Source: Phragmites australis (taxonomy: Eukaryota; Streptophyta; Magnoliopsida; Poales; Poaceae). Taken from it: a stretch of DNA of 64,000 nt. The notes below the pieces were generated by a model that worked only from the letters and a program-made list of their open reading frames with translations, searched no databases and had not been told where the DNA came from. The stretch spans positions 12,304,001 to 12,368,000 of the forward strand of contig NC_084927.1 in NCBI RefSeq assembly GCF_958298935.1, written 5' to 3'. Below, piece by piece: positions 30,536 to 42,885 of this stretch (positions are counted from its first letter, which is position 1; the number at the start of each line of letters is the position of its first letter). Made by a program: the position numbers and the translations under genes.

Positions 30536-31594
30536 CCGTGGCATCAGAACTTGGTTTAATTAAGTAGCCTAAACAACGTCCTAAGCATTGTTTAGTAAGT
30601 ATGTAAAACCTACTAAAGCAATCCACTTAAGTTTCTTTTTGCAGCTCTTCATGCCATATGAATCTTTTATAAATTGAATCTGTCATAGGGCCATTAACAT
30701 ACCGAGAAGGCAGACGTGGCCACACCGAGAGGCCTCAATTGATGGAATGTTTCACGTAGCTTGTAAATTGTAAAAGTGATCACCGCACACATCACATCAG
30801 ACGGCTCAAAAAATAAGACAGACGTGGCCATACCGAGAGGCCGCGAAATCGGCGCGGCCTAATACTTCTAATATGTATAAACTTGCTATATTATGCCCCT
30901 AAGTGTAACGCGTGTGTAGTTTGTTTGTTTACACAATTGTGTTGTTTCTCATTATGTTGCATGAATGCATCCTGATAGCGGTAAGTATCAGGGGCTCAAT
31001 TGGTGCAAGGTAGGGGCCTGGTGTGTTCTGTACGGTGATGGTACGAAATGTGAATACGTTAGCAATAACATATGAACATCCACCATATGATGGTAGTTAT
31101 AGTCATCTACCAATGTGGCGATTACATGGGGTGTCCCATAAGATGAAGGTACAAAAAGTGAATACTTGCGCAACCACATATGAAACGTCGCTTATGCGGC
31201 AAGTTGCACAAGCACCATTCGTGTGAATACATATTCTCTTCGCGTGAAAGGTGATGTATTTGTTTGTGATGACTATTTGTGGAGAGATGTATTCGGGAAA
31301 GAAACATGAAGATAAGAATCGAGCATGCTTCCATGTTTCATTGTTCATTTCACACCATACTCTTGAGCATGCATTTTCCCTTGTCATGATCCAACTTGCA
31401 TTTCTATCCAACTACAGAGTCTGTAAAATTGTGCGGACACTTTGGACATTTTTGCGGACACTCCATAAATTCTTGTGAACTCCCTGCACCTAATAGAGTC
31501 TAAAATTAATGCATCACTTGTGATTGTTATACGACTAATACTACTTTTGATATGTCAGAATTTAATTTTACCTTTTTCACCTTATCGTCACCGT
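30536..31594 (+). other. Primer-binding site and leader of A
   Basis: TGGCATCAGAAC at 30539-30550 differs by two bases from the TGGTATCAGAGC site that pairs with initiator-Met tRNA. The leader then has a near-repeat AGACGTGGCCACACCGAGAGG (30708) and AGACGTGGCCATACCGAGAGG (30818). A two-copy repeat around GTACGAAATGTGAATACG (31040) and GTACAAAAAGTGAATACT (31148) is shared with B's leader. No gene is visible. Confidence 0.6.
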
Positions 31595-33571
31595 ATGATG
31601 AGAACCTACGACACTTTGGGAGATCTTCTCGAGGGTTCGAATGAGAACAATCCTCCACCGCCGAGTATGACGGATGTCCTGATGCAAATAGAGCAAAACC
31701 TCCAAGCTCAAACTGCTCTTCTCGAGGCCCTCGTGAGACACACGGCCCATCAAGGAGGAGGTGGGGTCGGACGCCATGATGACTTCGCCGATTTCCTTGG
31801 AACTCAGCCTCCCACATTTACACAGGCTAATGATCCTCTGGATGCTACCCACTGGCTCTGAACTATCAAGCAGAAGCTCACTTTCCTTTGATACGAGGAT
31901 CACGAGAAAGTGCTCTTCGCTGCCCATCAGCTTTAGGGTGCGGTGGGCGCGTGGTGATCCAACCTTCTGGCCATGCACCCTGCCAATCACCGAGTGTCTT
32001 GGGCGGAGTTCCGCCAGGCATTCCGCGACTTTCATATTCCTAAGGGTCTTATGGAGATTAAGAGGCGGGAGTTTATAGACCTCAAGCAAGGAGGTGGATC
32101 GGTGATGGAGTATATGCAGGTGTTCAACCACTTTGCATAGTATGCTCAGGATGAGATCAACACCGATGAGCAGAAGCAAAACCACTTTGTGAACGGCCTC
32201 AACTCCAAGATGCAAGATCGCCTCTTAGCGCATGAGTTTGCCGACTACAATAGGCTAGTGAGTACCTCCCTCACGGCCGAATTCAAATTGAAGAATCACC
32301 AGGAGGAAAAGAAGCGCAAGAGGGTCCCGTCACCTTCCATGGGCGGAGGGTCACAACATACCCGTACGGAGAGTCAGCCTCCTCCATCTCACATGTTAGC
32401 TTCGACTGCTCTACGATCGATGTAGATGGTGCAGCATCCACCTTTCTCCGCTCCACAAGGATAACCCCCAAGACCCATAGGGTCTCAAGTGAGTGTGACG
32501 AGTGACCCTTGCGGCCCGTGTTACAACTGTATGCGTGTTGGGCACTTCACCCGTGATTGCCCGTACCCAAAGCCGGGAGCCATGGCGACTGCTGCAAAGC
32601 CGCAATCCACTCAACCCACTCCACAATCCTCCTGGGCTACACACGTCCCCAAGCGTGCCCAAGTGCATTACACCACCGCCAAGGGTGCTCGAGAGGACAA
32701 TAACATGCTCATCAGTACGCTATTTGTGAATTCACATTGCAGTTGTTCTTTTCGATTCAAGGGCATCTCACTGTTTCATTAGGGATAGTTATATTTTGAG
32801 TCATAAGTTGGCTACCAAGACCCGGCCTTCTACCTATATTATTTATGGACCCAGAACTAAGTTAAGGACCGACCGAATTGTTTTGAAGGCCAAAGTTCTT
32901 ATTGAGGGACTTCAGTTTCCTACAAACTTGATCCTCCTTGACACTAGAGAAGTAGATGTTATATTAGAGATGAATTGGCTAACCAAATATGGTGGTCGGC
33001 TTAATTGTGCTAAGAGAGTCGTTTCTCTCAAAGGTCCCAAGGGCAATTAGGTTTCTCTTCACCTTGGAGAGGGTGGTCTCCACTTGTGTGCTCTTAAAGC
33101 GATCTCAGCCACTGACCTCCTGGATATTCCAATCGTTTGTGAACTTCCTGATGTCTTCCTTGAAGAATTGCCGAATGCCACCCTACCGAACCATGGAGTT
33201 CTCCATTGAGTTATTACCCGGTACGACCCCAATTTAAAAGAGGTCTTATCGGATGCCGCCAAATGAGTTAGCAGAATTGAAGAAACAAATTTAGAAATTG
33301 CTTGTGAAGGGTTTCATTCGTCCAAGCTCCTCGCCTTGGTGATTTCCAACGCTCTTTGTCAAGAAGAAGGATGATACTCTACAGATGGTGTTGATTACCG
33401 TCCGTTGAATGCCGTTACGATCAAGAACAAGTATCCGCTCCCTCAGATTGATATACTGTTCGATCAATTGACTGGTGCCCGGGTTTTCTCTAAGATTTAC
33501 TTGAGGCTAGGTTACCACCAAATCAAGATTCGACCGAAGGATATTCCAAAGACAGCTTTCTCAATCCATTC
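31595..33571 (+). pseudogene. gag, protease and start of RT of A
   Basis: Gag starts at the ATG pair 31595-31600 (MMRTYDTLGDLLEG). The Gag core follows with several stops (near 31861, 31891, 31936, 31957 and 32140). A zinc knuckle of the CX2CX4HX4C form is at about 32519-32560 (CYNCMRVGHFTRDC). A protease-like part follows with the active-site Asp-Ser-Gly region changed to DSRASHCF after a frameshift near 32750, then ILEMNWLTKYGG. RT begins near 33120 with frameshifts, then [19 protein letters not shown] and [14 protein letters not shown], ending at 33571 where C1 is joined. Confidence 0.75.
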
Positions 33572-34516
33572 TGATGGGGACATCTCCACTACTGTTACAC
33601 CCACTACACCAACATCTGCTACCACATGTCCAACAATACAAGGACCACTCACTAGAGCTCATGCTCGTCAACTTAATCATCAGGTGAATGCGTTCCTAAG
33701 GATGCATAGAAATGTTTCAAAGAATGGGATACTATTTAATTCTTGTGATGATTTCCTTGTCCTTAGGAACTAGGGAGGGGAACCGAACATGCCCAAGTGC
33801 AGAAGTGGAGTCACCAAGCGTAAAACAAGTCCTATTCACGAGTTCGATCCGGATTCGCCTGCATGACAGTATCAATTTAGTTCGGCCAATAAGACTTCAT
33901 CCGGACTCCGTTTGGGACATTCTAGGACTTCATGGAAAGCTTATCAAGTTTACTATCCAATGGATTCGGCCTCATCTCCAAATTCAACCCGAGTTGATTG
34001 CTATCGTCAATTTAAAACCGAGTCTGTTTCTGCAAACAGGTGTTGCACCACCTTATTTAGGTACGATGGGCCTTGTATGAAGTAGAGCCCATAAGGGGAA
34101 CGTCCTAGGGTAGGATTACGACTCCAACACCTCCTGGTCATCCTCTACCCTTATATACCCAGCAACCGCCGCTGAAGAGGTGGGTTTTGTTAGATTGGTT
34201 TAGCTACGTGCAAACTTTAAGTCTTTGAGTTGTGCTGGACAGCCACCTTGTTAAGATCATCAATAGAACCCCACTTTGTTCATTTTTCAATATCTTTGCA
34301 ATTTCAGCTTGCTTTTACTTGAGTTTTTGCTTGTTCTTCGGTTGCTCGTAGGAATTGAATTGATCGTGCTCACGGCAAGGTCAACAATCCTCCGGAGTTG
34401 GTTTGGCGATTGCTAAGGCGAATCATCTTCGTACAGTGTAGTCGGATCGTCAAAGTCACTTCCACCAAATCGAAAGAATCTCTCTCATCAAAAGATTGGG
34501 ACCAATCCCCTTTTCA
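33572..34516 (+). repeat. 5' LTR of C1
   Basis: The LTR starts TGATGGGG and ends CCTTTTCA, 945 bp. Its first ~200 bp still encode the C-terminus of pol ([31 protein letters not shown]), because in this family the pol frame runs into the 3' LTR. A TATA box TTATATAC lies at about 34151, followed by the R/U5 part. It is similar in plan to the LTRs of C2. Confidence 0.75.
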
Positions 34517-35830
34517 AGTGGTCTCAGATTTCTAGGTTGATTGGTGAGAAGTTTCTTGTTTTTATTACTAGTTGGTTGTTTCATCCCTAAAGTCTAGAAA
34601 AAGCCAGAATAAATTAGGTTAGATCATAACATCCGAACCATTGTTTTAGCCATTAACAATTTTATCATCTAGTATTTGCATTGTTGAATTTGTGCTGCTT
34701 CCATCTAGAAGTTGCTGGCCTTGTTCATTTTGCGTCACTTAAGCCGTCGCCTTTTGTTCCGATCTGTTTCGTTGTTTCGTTCGTGTTTTGTTATCGGAAT
34801 CTAGTCTTTCTTGATCTGTTGGAAAGCTTGTGTCATCTTCTATCTAGTTGTATCCTCCAATACCTGAAAATACCAAAAATAGTGCCACAAAAATTTCCAT
34901 CCTCTTATTAGCTGCTGTTTTATGCACCCTGAATTGTATAGCAATCATCTTGTTGTTTGGTGCGAGTGGCTAGTTTTTTATGGTTGTGCAACAAAACATC
35001 ACTTATATCTACTGAGTTGCAAGTTTTCTTTGTGAACCCATCTGTTCTTTGCGAAAACTTTGATCCTATTTGAGTCTAGCTTATTGAATTTGCTTGAGGG
35101 ACTGCTCATTGGTAGGTTGTGCACCACAAGTTTTTGTTTCATCAAGTCGTGATCATCATCACGTGTTCAGGATCACTGCTATTTTGCAAGTTTGTATTGG
35201 CCAAAAAACAAACCAAAAAAGAAAGAAAACCATAACTAAAAAAATATAAAGAAAAAAAGGAGGCCAAAAGTTTTTCTAAATCAAGTATATTTTGTTTGGG
35301 GCTGCAGTTCATCAAGTTTTGTTTGGCGTGCTTGTCTTTGAGCAATCTTGTGCCCTCTTATTTCGAATTTGAGCAATAGCTAGTGTCTCTCTTTGAACTG
35401 TTGCAATACAAGTTTCGACGACACTCTCAATTTTTTTTTATATATAGCTCATCCTTTGATTGCAATAGTCCCATTATCTTTGTGTGTGTGTTGCTGTCTA
35501 CTCTTCACTTTTTCACTTGATCAGCAACTAGACTAGTGGTTGAGCATCTTTTCGGCGTGTATTACTATTTGATATATTGTGCCACTAAATTGTGAGAGTT
35601 AGAAAACTGTATCCAAGCTCCACTTTCTACCTAGTACGTTCGTTCGGTCCCTTGGCAATCGCTTTATCCAAGCTTCAAAGAACTTTTGACACCACCAACG
35701 GCAGACAACACTTGCTGCACGGTAAGAACTTGTAAGAGCTTTAGTTAAAGCTTGAGAGTCGAGCGATTGGTCACCACATCCTACGTTGTGATAGGAACAT
35801 TATCTTTGTATTTCATGTCTTTTACTAACA
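34517..35830 (+). other. Primer-binding site and leader of C1
   Basis: TGGTCTCAGATT at 34519-34530 is a decayed initiator-Met-type primer site (expected TGGTATCAGAGC), two bases after the LTR. The 1.3-kb leader is AT-rich with no supported gene. Confidence 0.6.
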
Positions 35831-38455
35831 ATGTCAGGTAACGAGAGTCCGCAGCAACACTCTCCACGCATGAAGGGTATTATTTCTCACTTTGAGAGGA
35901 TGACGAGGATCACCACTGAGAGCCTTAGCGAGGATGTACAGCTCACTAATGAGCATATGTCGCTGTAAGAAGACCGCCTCCGGTCCATCGAGACCGTGCA
36001 GGGAGTTGCTAACACTACCCTTGCCACCATTTTGTCTAGACTTGATATGCTTGCAGCTGCTACCCCGGGACCTTCCAACGGTGACGACTCCAAAAACTAC
36101 ACCACTGATTCAGAGGATGACAATGTCGTCACTTACGACAACGACCGTGACCATCGTCGGCTACGCTTTAATCGGCAAGGTATGCAACGTGTTCCACTGC
36201 GACACGAGATACGTGATCGTGATGACTTTTCTCTAAGGTAAAATTTAACATGCCATCATTCGAAGGTAAATATGATCTCGATAGTTACCTTAGTTGGGAA
36301 GTACTTGTTGATTAAAAATTTGCATGCCATGATTTTCCTGAGGATAGAAGAGTTAGGGCTGCCACTAGTGAATTCACTGATTTTGCTTCTGTTTGGTGGA
36401 GAGAGCATTGCTTCCTTCATCCAAATAATATACCAACCACTTGGGAAGCATTAAAGCTGATCATGAGACATCGATTTGTTCCCTCATACTATGCTAGAGA
36501 TTTATTAAACAAATTGCAGCGCTTACGCCAAGGTACTAGTTCAGTAGAGGAATATTATCAAGAATTGCAAGTTGGTATGTTGCGTTGTGGTTTAGTTGAG
36601 GATGAGGAGGCTTCTATGGCTCATTTCTTAGATGGTTTAAATCGAGGACATTCTAGATTATAAGGAGTATAATTCGATGACTTGTTCATTCCATCTTGCT
36701 TGTAAAGCTGAACGTGAGGTGCAAGGACAACAATTGAGGATGAAAACTAACTTTTCTGCAGGTCGCACTACTTCGTGGATGCCTCAAACCTCCGCTGTTC
36801 CGTCCACCCGTACCACCACACCAATTTCCTCCATCAACAAACCTGCATCCTCTACTTCAATTTCAGCACCCCGTACACCGGCACCGACGAAAAGTGCCAC
36901 ACAAGCTTCGACCAGAAGTTCATCATCATCGGTTGCATCAATGGGACGCACAAAAGACACTCAATGCCATCGCTACAAGGGTTTCGGCCACATGATGAGG
37001 GTGTGTCCGAGCAAGCGTGTGCTAATAATTCGTGAGGATGGCAACTACGATTCAGCAAGCAATCTTGATGAAGACACCTTGCTTTGCTAGCTGAACATGA
37101 AGATGGCAAACCAAATTCAGAGCATGAAGAAGAGCATGTGAGCGCCAGTGATGCGGACCAATATTTGAGTATTATTGCACAACGCATGCTAAGTGCTCAG
37201 ATTGCTCATGATGAGCACAATCAGCACCACAACTTGTTTCAAATTGAAGGCATCATCAAGGAGCGATTTGTTCATATAATCATTGATGGTGGGAGTTGTA
37301 ACAATATGGCTAGCATGGAGATAGTGGAAAAGCTAGCACTCTCCACTAGATCGCATCCTCATCCCTACTACATTCAATGGTTTAACAACAGTGGTAAGGT
37401 TAAGGTAACTCGTATGATGAGAGTACGTTTTGCTTTAGGTTTTTATCATGATTATGTTGATTGTGATGTCATTCCTATGCAAGCATACTCTATGTTGTTA
37501 GGTAGACTATGGCAATATGATAAAGATTGTTTGCATCATGGTAGAGCAAATCAATAATTTCTCATGAACAAAGGCAAGAAGATTGTGTTACATCCTATGA
37601 CTCCTGAACAAAATTTGAAAGATGACCTTGCTGAGCTAGCAGAAATCATGAGACCCCAAAATCTGAAAATCAGATTGTAGCAAGTGAGTTGGAGCAATCT
37701 CATAACCAGAATAAAACTGAACCAAGTCTTTCTAAGGCAATAAAATTAAAAGGTTCCAGTTTCCTTGCAACTAAATCTGACATCTACGGTTTGATATGCA
37801 AAGAAGCATTGTTCTCATTCGAGGATATTCCATCTTCTTTGTCTCCGGTTGTTGCTAACCTTTTGCAGGAGTACACTGACATCTTTCCAAAGGATGTATC
37901 ACCAGGGCTGCCACCAATTTGAGGTATTGAGCACCAAATTGACCTCATTCCAGGGGCCTCTTTGCCTAATCATGCGCCATACAGAACAAATCCGAAAGAA
38001 ACTAAGGAGATACAACGTCAAGTTCAAGAATTACTTGATAAAGGGTATGTGCATGAGTCTTTTAGTCCTTGTGTTGTTCCAGTCATTTTAGTGCCTAAGA
38101 AAGATGGATCATGGCGCATGTGTGTGGATTGTAGAGCAATCAATAATATCACCATTAGATATCGTTATCCTATTCCTAGGTTAGAAGATATGCTTGATGA
38201 ATTTAGTGGTTTAATGGTGTTTTCTAAAGCTGATTTGCATAGTGGGTACCACCAGATTCGTATGAAGTTAGGGGATGAATGGAAAATGGCATTCAAAACT
38301 AAGTTTGGGTTATATGAGTGGTTAGTAATGCATTTTGGTTTAACTAATGCACCTAGCATCTTCATTAGATTAATGAACGAAGTTTTGCGTGCTTTTATTG
38401 GCAGATTTGTGGTGGTATATTTTGATGACATTTTGATATATAGCACATCATTTAT
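35831..38455 (+). pseudogene. gag-pol of C1, partial
   Basis: Gag starts at ATG 35831 (MSGNESPQQHSPRMKG) and stops after 45 codons at about 35966; the frame continues to 36240 and then shifts. The Gag core lies at 36400-36700. The zinc knuckle near 36960 reads CHRYKGFGHMMRVC, with Tyr in place of the second Cys. Protease has IIIDGGSCNNMAS (37270-37310). RT motifs are [47 protein letters not shown] and [12 protein letters not shown], so the two catalytic Asp residues remain. Stops or shifts at 37557, 37679 and 37920 inactivate it, and everything after YFDDILIYS is lost. Confidence 0.8.
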
Positions 38456-38529
38456 TTGATGAACACAATCTTTATGGAGGAACTTGACAAGTTTATCGTG
38501 GTGTTCATCAATGATATTCTCATCTACTC
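38456..38529 (+). pseudogene. 74-bp RT fragment of A between C1 and C2
   Basis: It encodes the short RT stretch [20 protein letters not shown] and then ILIYS of the Tekay type, clearly different from CRM. The first catalytic Asp has become Asn. It is the link proving that both CRM copies sit in the same RT gene of A. Confidence 0.8.
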
Positions 38530-39415
38530 TGATGCGCGTTTGCCCAATCTTCCGAAGGTTATATGATAAGTCGATTGGTAAAGTTTTGACATTCATGATC
38601 CAAAAGCTCCGACCAGAATAGATCGAGAACCTCGCAACCACTACTATGTGATTATTAACCGTGCCAAGACGCGGTTGACCTCACCAAGAAGGCTTTTCCT
38701 GGAAGTGAATCGAGAACACAAGCAAAAATAAGTAGATGCAATCTGAATATTGCTAATTACTAATGAAGTACTAGAGTTTAGGGTTCAACAAACCGATAAA
38801 CGTTGAACCTATCTAAAACAGAATAATTTAAGCTAAATCTGAGCCTAAACTATGACAGCTACGTATATTTTTAGGGGGACATGAGGGGGTCAAATAGGAT
38901 TGTGCAGTCATGGAAAGAGGCGTGCACAACCTGGACTCCAACCTCGACACGATTACAAAACCCGATAGGGTCCAGAATGGTGACACATCACCTTATTCCT
39001 AAACTATAAGGAATATTTGGTCAAGCATAGATCCATTGAAAAGGGCTCGACATAAGCTTTCCAGCAAGTCCAAGAACACCTAAAACAGACTTCGTATGAG
39101 AGAGTTATGCCCGTTTTACTGACGTACTATCTTGAGACTCGGTCACGACCACGACTTCGACTAAAGCTCAGCCTCGAGTCTGAATAGACTTGGCCTTCAA
39201 GGGGGTCCGGGTAAGGTTGTAGTGTTTCTCCCATATTCCTAAGCAATAAAATATCATAAGAATTTAGTAGTAATCCATCCAAGGAAGCATGAACAGCAAG
39301 GGACCAGTTCACCTGGTGGTCTAATTGTCGTGCATGTGCTCTTGTAATTGAACTTTATATGATTTGAGGATTATAGGTGGTATTGATTGTGTCCGAAGGA
39401 GCCATGGGCTCATCA
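38530..39415 (-). repeat. 3' LTR of C2
   Basis: The 886-bp LTR begins (minus strand) TGATGAGCCCATGG and ends GGGCAAACGCGCATCA. Its first ~290 bp continue the pol C-terminus (WSLAVHASLDGLLLNSYD, SRLSFSRSRGRDRVSR). The partner LTR is 44210-45119. Confidence 0.8.
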
Positions 39416-42400
39416 TCCTCCCCCTCTTGAATTGGAGTCGTCCTCGACTCAAGCTCGTCTTCTTCTCCCAAGTAGGGCTTCAAATCTTAGTGGTGGAGTG
39501 TACCGACCTCTGTTTGATCGTCGGTTTGGGGATGACATGTAGTAGAAAACAGCAGCTTCATCCCTAATTTATTCCAAAGTGATATCCAAAAGTGACTCAA
39601 AAACTTTGTGTCATGATCCGAGACGATGGTATTAGGCACTCCATGTAGTCAAACAATTTTCCTGAAAAACAAATCAACTATATTTGTAGCATCATCGTTT
39701 TTGTGACAAGGTATAAAATGTGCCATTTTAGATAATCTATCCACAACTACAAATATGCTATCCCTCCCCCTTATTGTCCTAGGCAGTCCTAAAACAAAAT
39801 CCATAGAAATATTCTCCTATAGTGCACTAGGAAACGGAAGAGGCATGTAAAGACTATGTGGATTCAAGCGAGACTTAGCTTTATGCAAGTGGTGCATCGG
39901 AACACGTAGCGTTCAATATCTCGTCTCATCTTTGGCCAAAAGAAGTGGGCGACCAGCACATCTTAAGTCTTCTTTGCTGCAAAATATGATATCAATCCTC
40001 CTTCATGTGCCTCCTGTAACAACAAAAGATGAACCGAACTAGCTGGAATACATAGCTTGTTAGCACGATAGAGCAATCATTCATTCAGCACATATTTATT
40101 CCATATTTTCCCTTCTTTACAATATTCAAGCACTTCTTTAAAATCCAAATCAGTAGGATATAAGTCTTTAATGGTCTCTAAGCCAAAAATCTTATGATCA
40201 AGTTGAGATAGCATGGTATAATGCCTAGAAAGTGCATCAGCAATCACATTGTCCTTTCCTTTCTTATGTTTTATGACATATGGAAAAAAACTCGATAAAT
40301 TTGACCCATTTAGCATGTCGCTTATTCAATTTAGCTTGACTCCTAATGTTTCAGCGATTCATAATCAGAATGTATAACAAATTCTTTAGGTCATAGATAA
40401 TGTTGTCAAGTTTCAATCATATTACTAAAGTGTACAATTCTTTATCATAGGTAGAATAATTCAGTCTTGGCTCACTTAATTTCTCATTGAAATAAGTAAT
40501 ATGTTTAACTTCTTGAATTAACACACCTCCAATTCTAATCCCACTAGCATCACATTCTAGTTCAAAGGTCTTACCAAAATCAGCGAGTTGGAGTAAAGGA
40601 GCATGGGTAAGTTTCTCTTTCAACAACTTGAATGATTTTTCTTGTATAGGTCCCCATTTGAAAACCACTCCTTTCTTCGTCAATTAATTCAATGGGGCAG
40701 CAATGGTGCTGAAATCCCTCACAAAGAGCCGATAAAAACCTGTAAGATCAAGAAAGCTTCTCACTTGAGTAACAGTATTAGGGGTTGGCCAGCTCTCTAT
40801 GGCTTCAATTTTTGCTTCATCCACTTCTATTCCCTGTGGAGTAACAACATAGCCAAGAAAAGAGACTCGATCCGTGCAAAAGATGCACTTTTTGAGGTTA
40901 CCAAACAAATGTGCATCTCTCAAAACGTTAAAAACAGCACGTAAGTGATCAAAGTGTAGTTCATATGACTTACTGTAAATCAATATATTATCAAAGTATA
41001 CCATCATATATCTTCCAATGAAAGCACGTAAAACTTCGTTCATCAATCGCATGAAAGTACTAGCTGCATTAGTTAACCCAAAAGGCATTACTAACCACTC
41101 ATACAAGCCAAACTTAGTTTTAAACGTAGTTTTCCATCCATCTCCAAGTTTCATCCTAATTTGGTGGTATCCACTTCGCAAGTCAATTTTAGTGAAAATT
41201 ATAGAACCACACAACTCATCAAGTATATCAACTAACCTAGAGATAAAGGTGACGATATCTTATAGTAATATTATTAATGGCTCTACAATCAACACAAATA
41301 CGCCAACTACCGTTTTCTTAGGAACCAAAAGAATAGGAACAACACAAGGACTAAAACTTTCTCGTACATACCCGCGATCCAAAAGGTCTTGGACTTGTCG
41401 CTGAATTTCCTTAGTCTCTTCCGGGTTGGCCCTATATGCAGCGCGGTTTGGCAAAGTTGCTTCCGAAATCAAATCAGTTTGATATTCTATCCCTCGAATT
41501 AGTGGTAATCCCGGGGGAACTTCAGCTAAAAATACAACCAAAAACTCCTGCAAAAGGTTAGCAACAGCAGGAGGCAAAGAGCTAGATATATCGTCGAGTG
41601 AAACTAAGGCCTCTTTGCATATCAAAGCATAGCATTGCAGCTTATTAGCATAAATTTTAGTAAGATCAGATTTAGTAACAAGAATAATACACCCTTTCAG
41701 TCTAATTTCATCGGACTTAGAAGTTGTTGTTGCTTTCTCCTTTTTGGATGGAAAAACTTTTTCCACTACTTGCTGATTTTTAGATTCATTCTCAAACTCT
41801 TTTCTCTTATTTTCAGCTATCTTTTGTTTACATTTCACAATTTCAACAGTGGTTAAAGGCAGAAAAGTTATTTTTTTCCTTTATGCATAAGGATGTACTT
41901 ATTACTTGTATCAAGATGTGTGTTGCATCAGTATGAAACTCCCATGGTTGTCCTAACAAAAGTGAACATGTTTGCACGGGCACTACATCAAAATCAACAC
42001 AATCATGGTACGAACCAATAGAAAAATACACCCTAGATGTTTGCACTACCTTCCACTTATCACTGTTGTTGAACCATCGAATATGATAAGGGTGAGGATG
42101 GTTTCTTGTCGACAAGGCAAGCTTCTTGATCATATCTGAACTTATCAAGTTGTTGCAACTTCATCCATCAATAATGACTCGAACGCGATAATCCTTGACT
42201 ATGAGGAACATCTGAAACAAATTGTAGCGTTGTAGCTGTTCCGCTTGCTCTATTTGAGTGCTTAACACTCGCTGCACAATGAGGGTCTTATAATCCTCCA
42301 TAGCAGTGGCATCGAACACTTCCTAATGGTCAATATCCGTCTCACGTCCATCCTCGTCACCTGCATGGTTCGCTCCCTAACTCTATGCTCTTCAGGAACT

Positions 42401-42885
42401 AAATGAGCATTAAACTTCTGTTCTACCGTCATCTCCCAATCTAAATACCTTTCAGCATCATAAGCAACCTCAAAAGATGGTATAGTAAACTTAACCTTAG
42501 CAAATAGATCATCATTAATATGTGGGTTATGTTGCTGAAAATTATTATCTCTCATACCTTGACGGTTGAAGTTCAATCGGTTCCTTTGTTGTTCACCAAA
42601 GGTGTCACGTTTTGGTCTCAAAATTTTATCATCCGTGATGGACTCCTCTTATTCATAGGCTGCACCATGAGGATCCACTCGACAATTGTTCGGTGACGGA
42701 TTAACCAATCGACCAAAACTTGTATTGAGCATTGCAATGCTTTCATTAAGTCATTGTGATGCGGTATTGGTTCCCGTAAGCTTCTTGTTGATGTCATCAT
42801 TAATAGTTTGTTGATGATCATCCAACAACATTGTGGATTCTTCCCTCAAAACACACTCTTTCGCATCCGATGCTTCTCCTGCCAT
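39416..42885 (-). pseudogene. gag-pol of C2
   Basis: Gag begins near 42885 (MAGEASDAKECVLREES) and has a core segment FEVAYDAERYLDWEMTVEQK. It then jumps to protease-side sequence without a zinc knuckle, so a block of gag is deleted. The protease part has SSDMIKKLALSTRNHPHPY (42148-42090). RT has [49 protein letters not shown] and [11 protein letters not shown], with Asn for the second catalytic Asp. RNase H remnants lie at 40683-40077 (LECDASGIRIGGVL, GKDNVIADALSR). Integrase from ~40060 to 39500 is full of stops. It breaks off near its third catalytic residue and joins directly to the ESRTTPIQEGEDD tail. Confidence 0.8.

Larger units (their letters stand above)
33572..38455 (+). mobile_element. 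CRM-type chromovirus C1, truncated in RT
   Basis: C1 has a 5' LTR, primer site, leader, gag, protease and RT up to the YFDDILIYS motif, then stops. RNase H, integrase and 3' LTR are missing. To the right A resumes at 38456, about 65 bp further on in A's RT than where C1 began (judged by comparison with B). The loss therefore removed the end of C1 and a little of A together. Assignment to CRM rests on the RT and protease wording and the LTR that overlaps the end of pol. Confidence 0.7.

Noticed and set aside
30536..31594. tRNA gene near the primer-binding sites
   Set aside because: The TGGTATCAGAGC-like sites only complement a tRNA 3' end; no cloverleaf sequence surrounds them.
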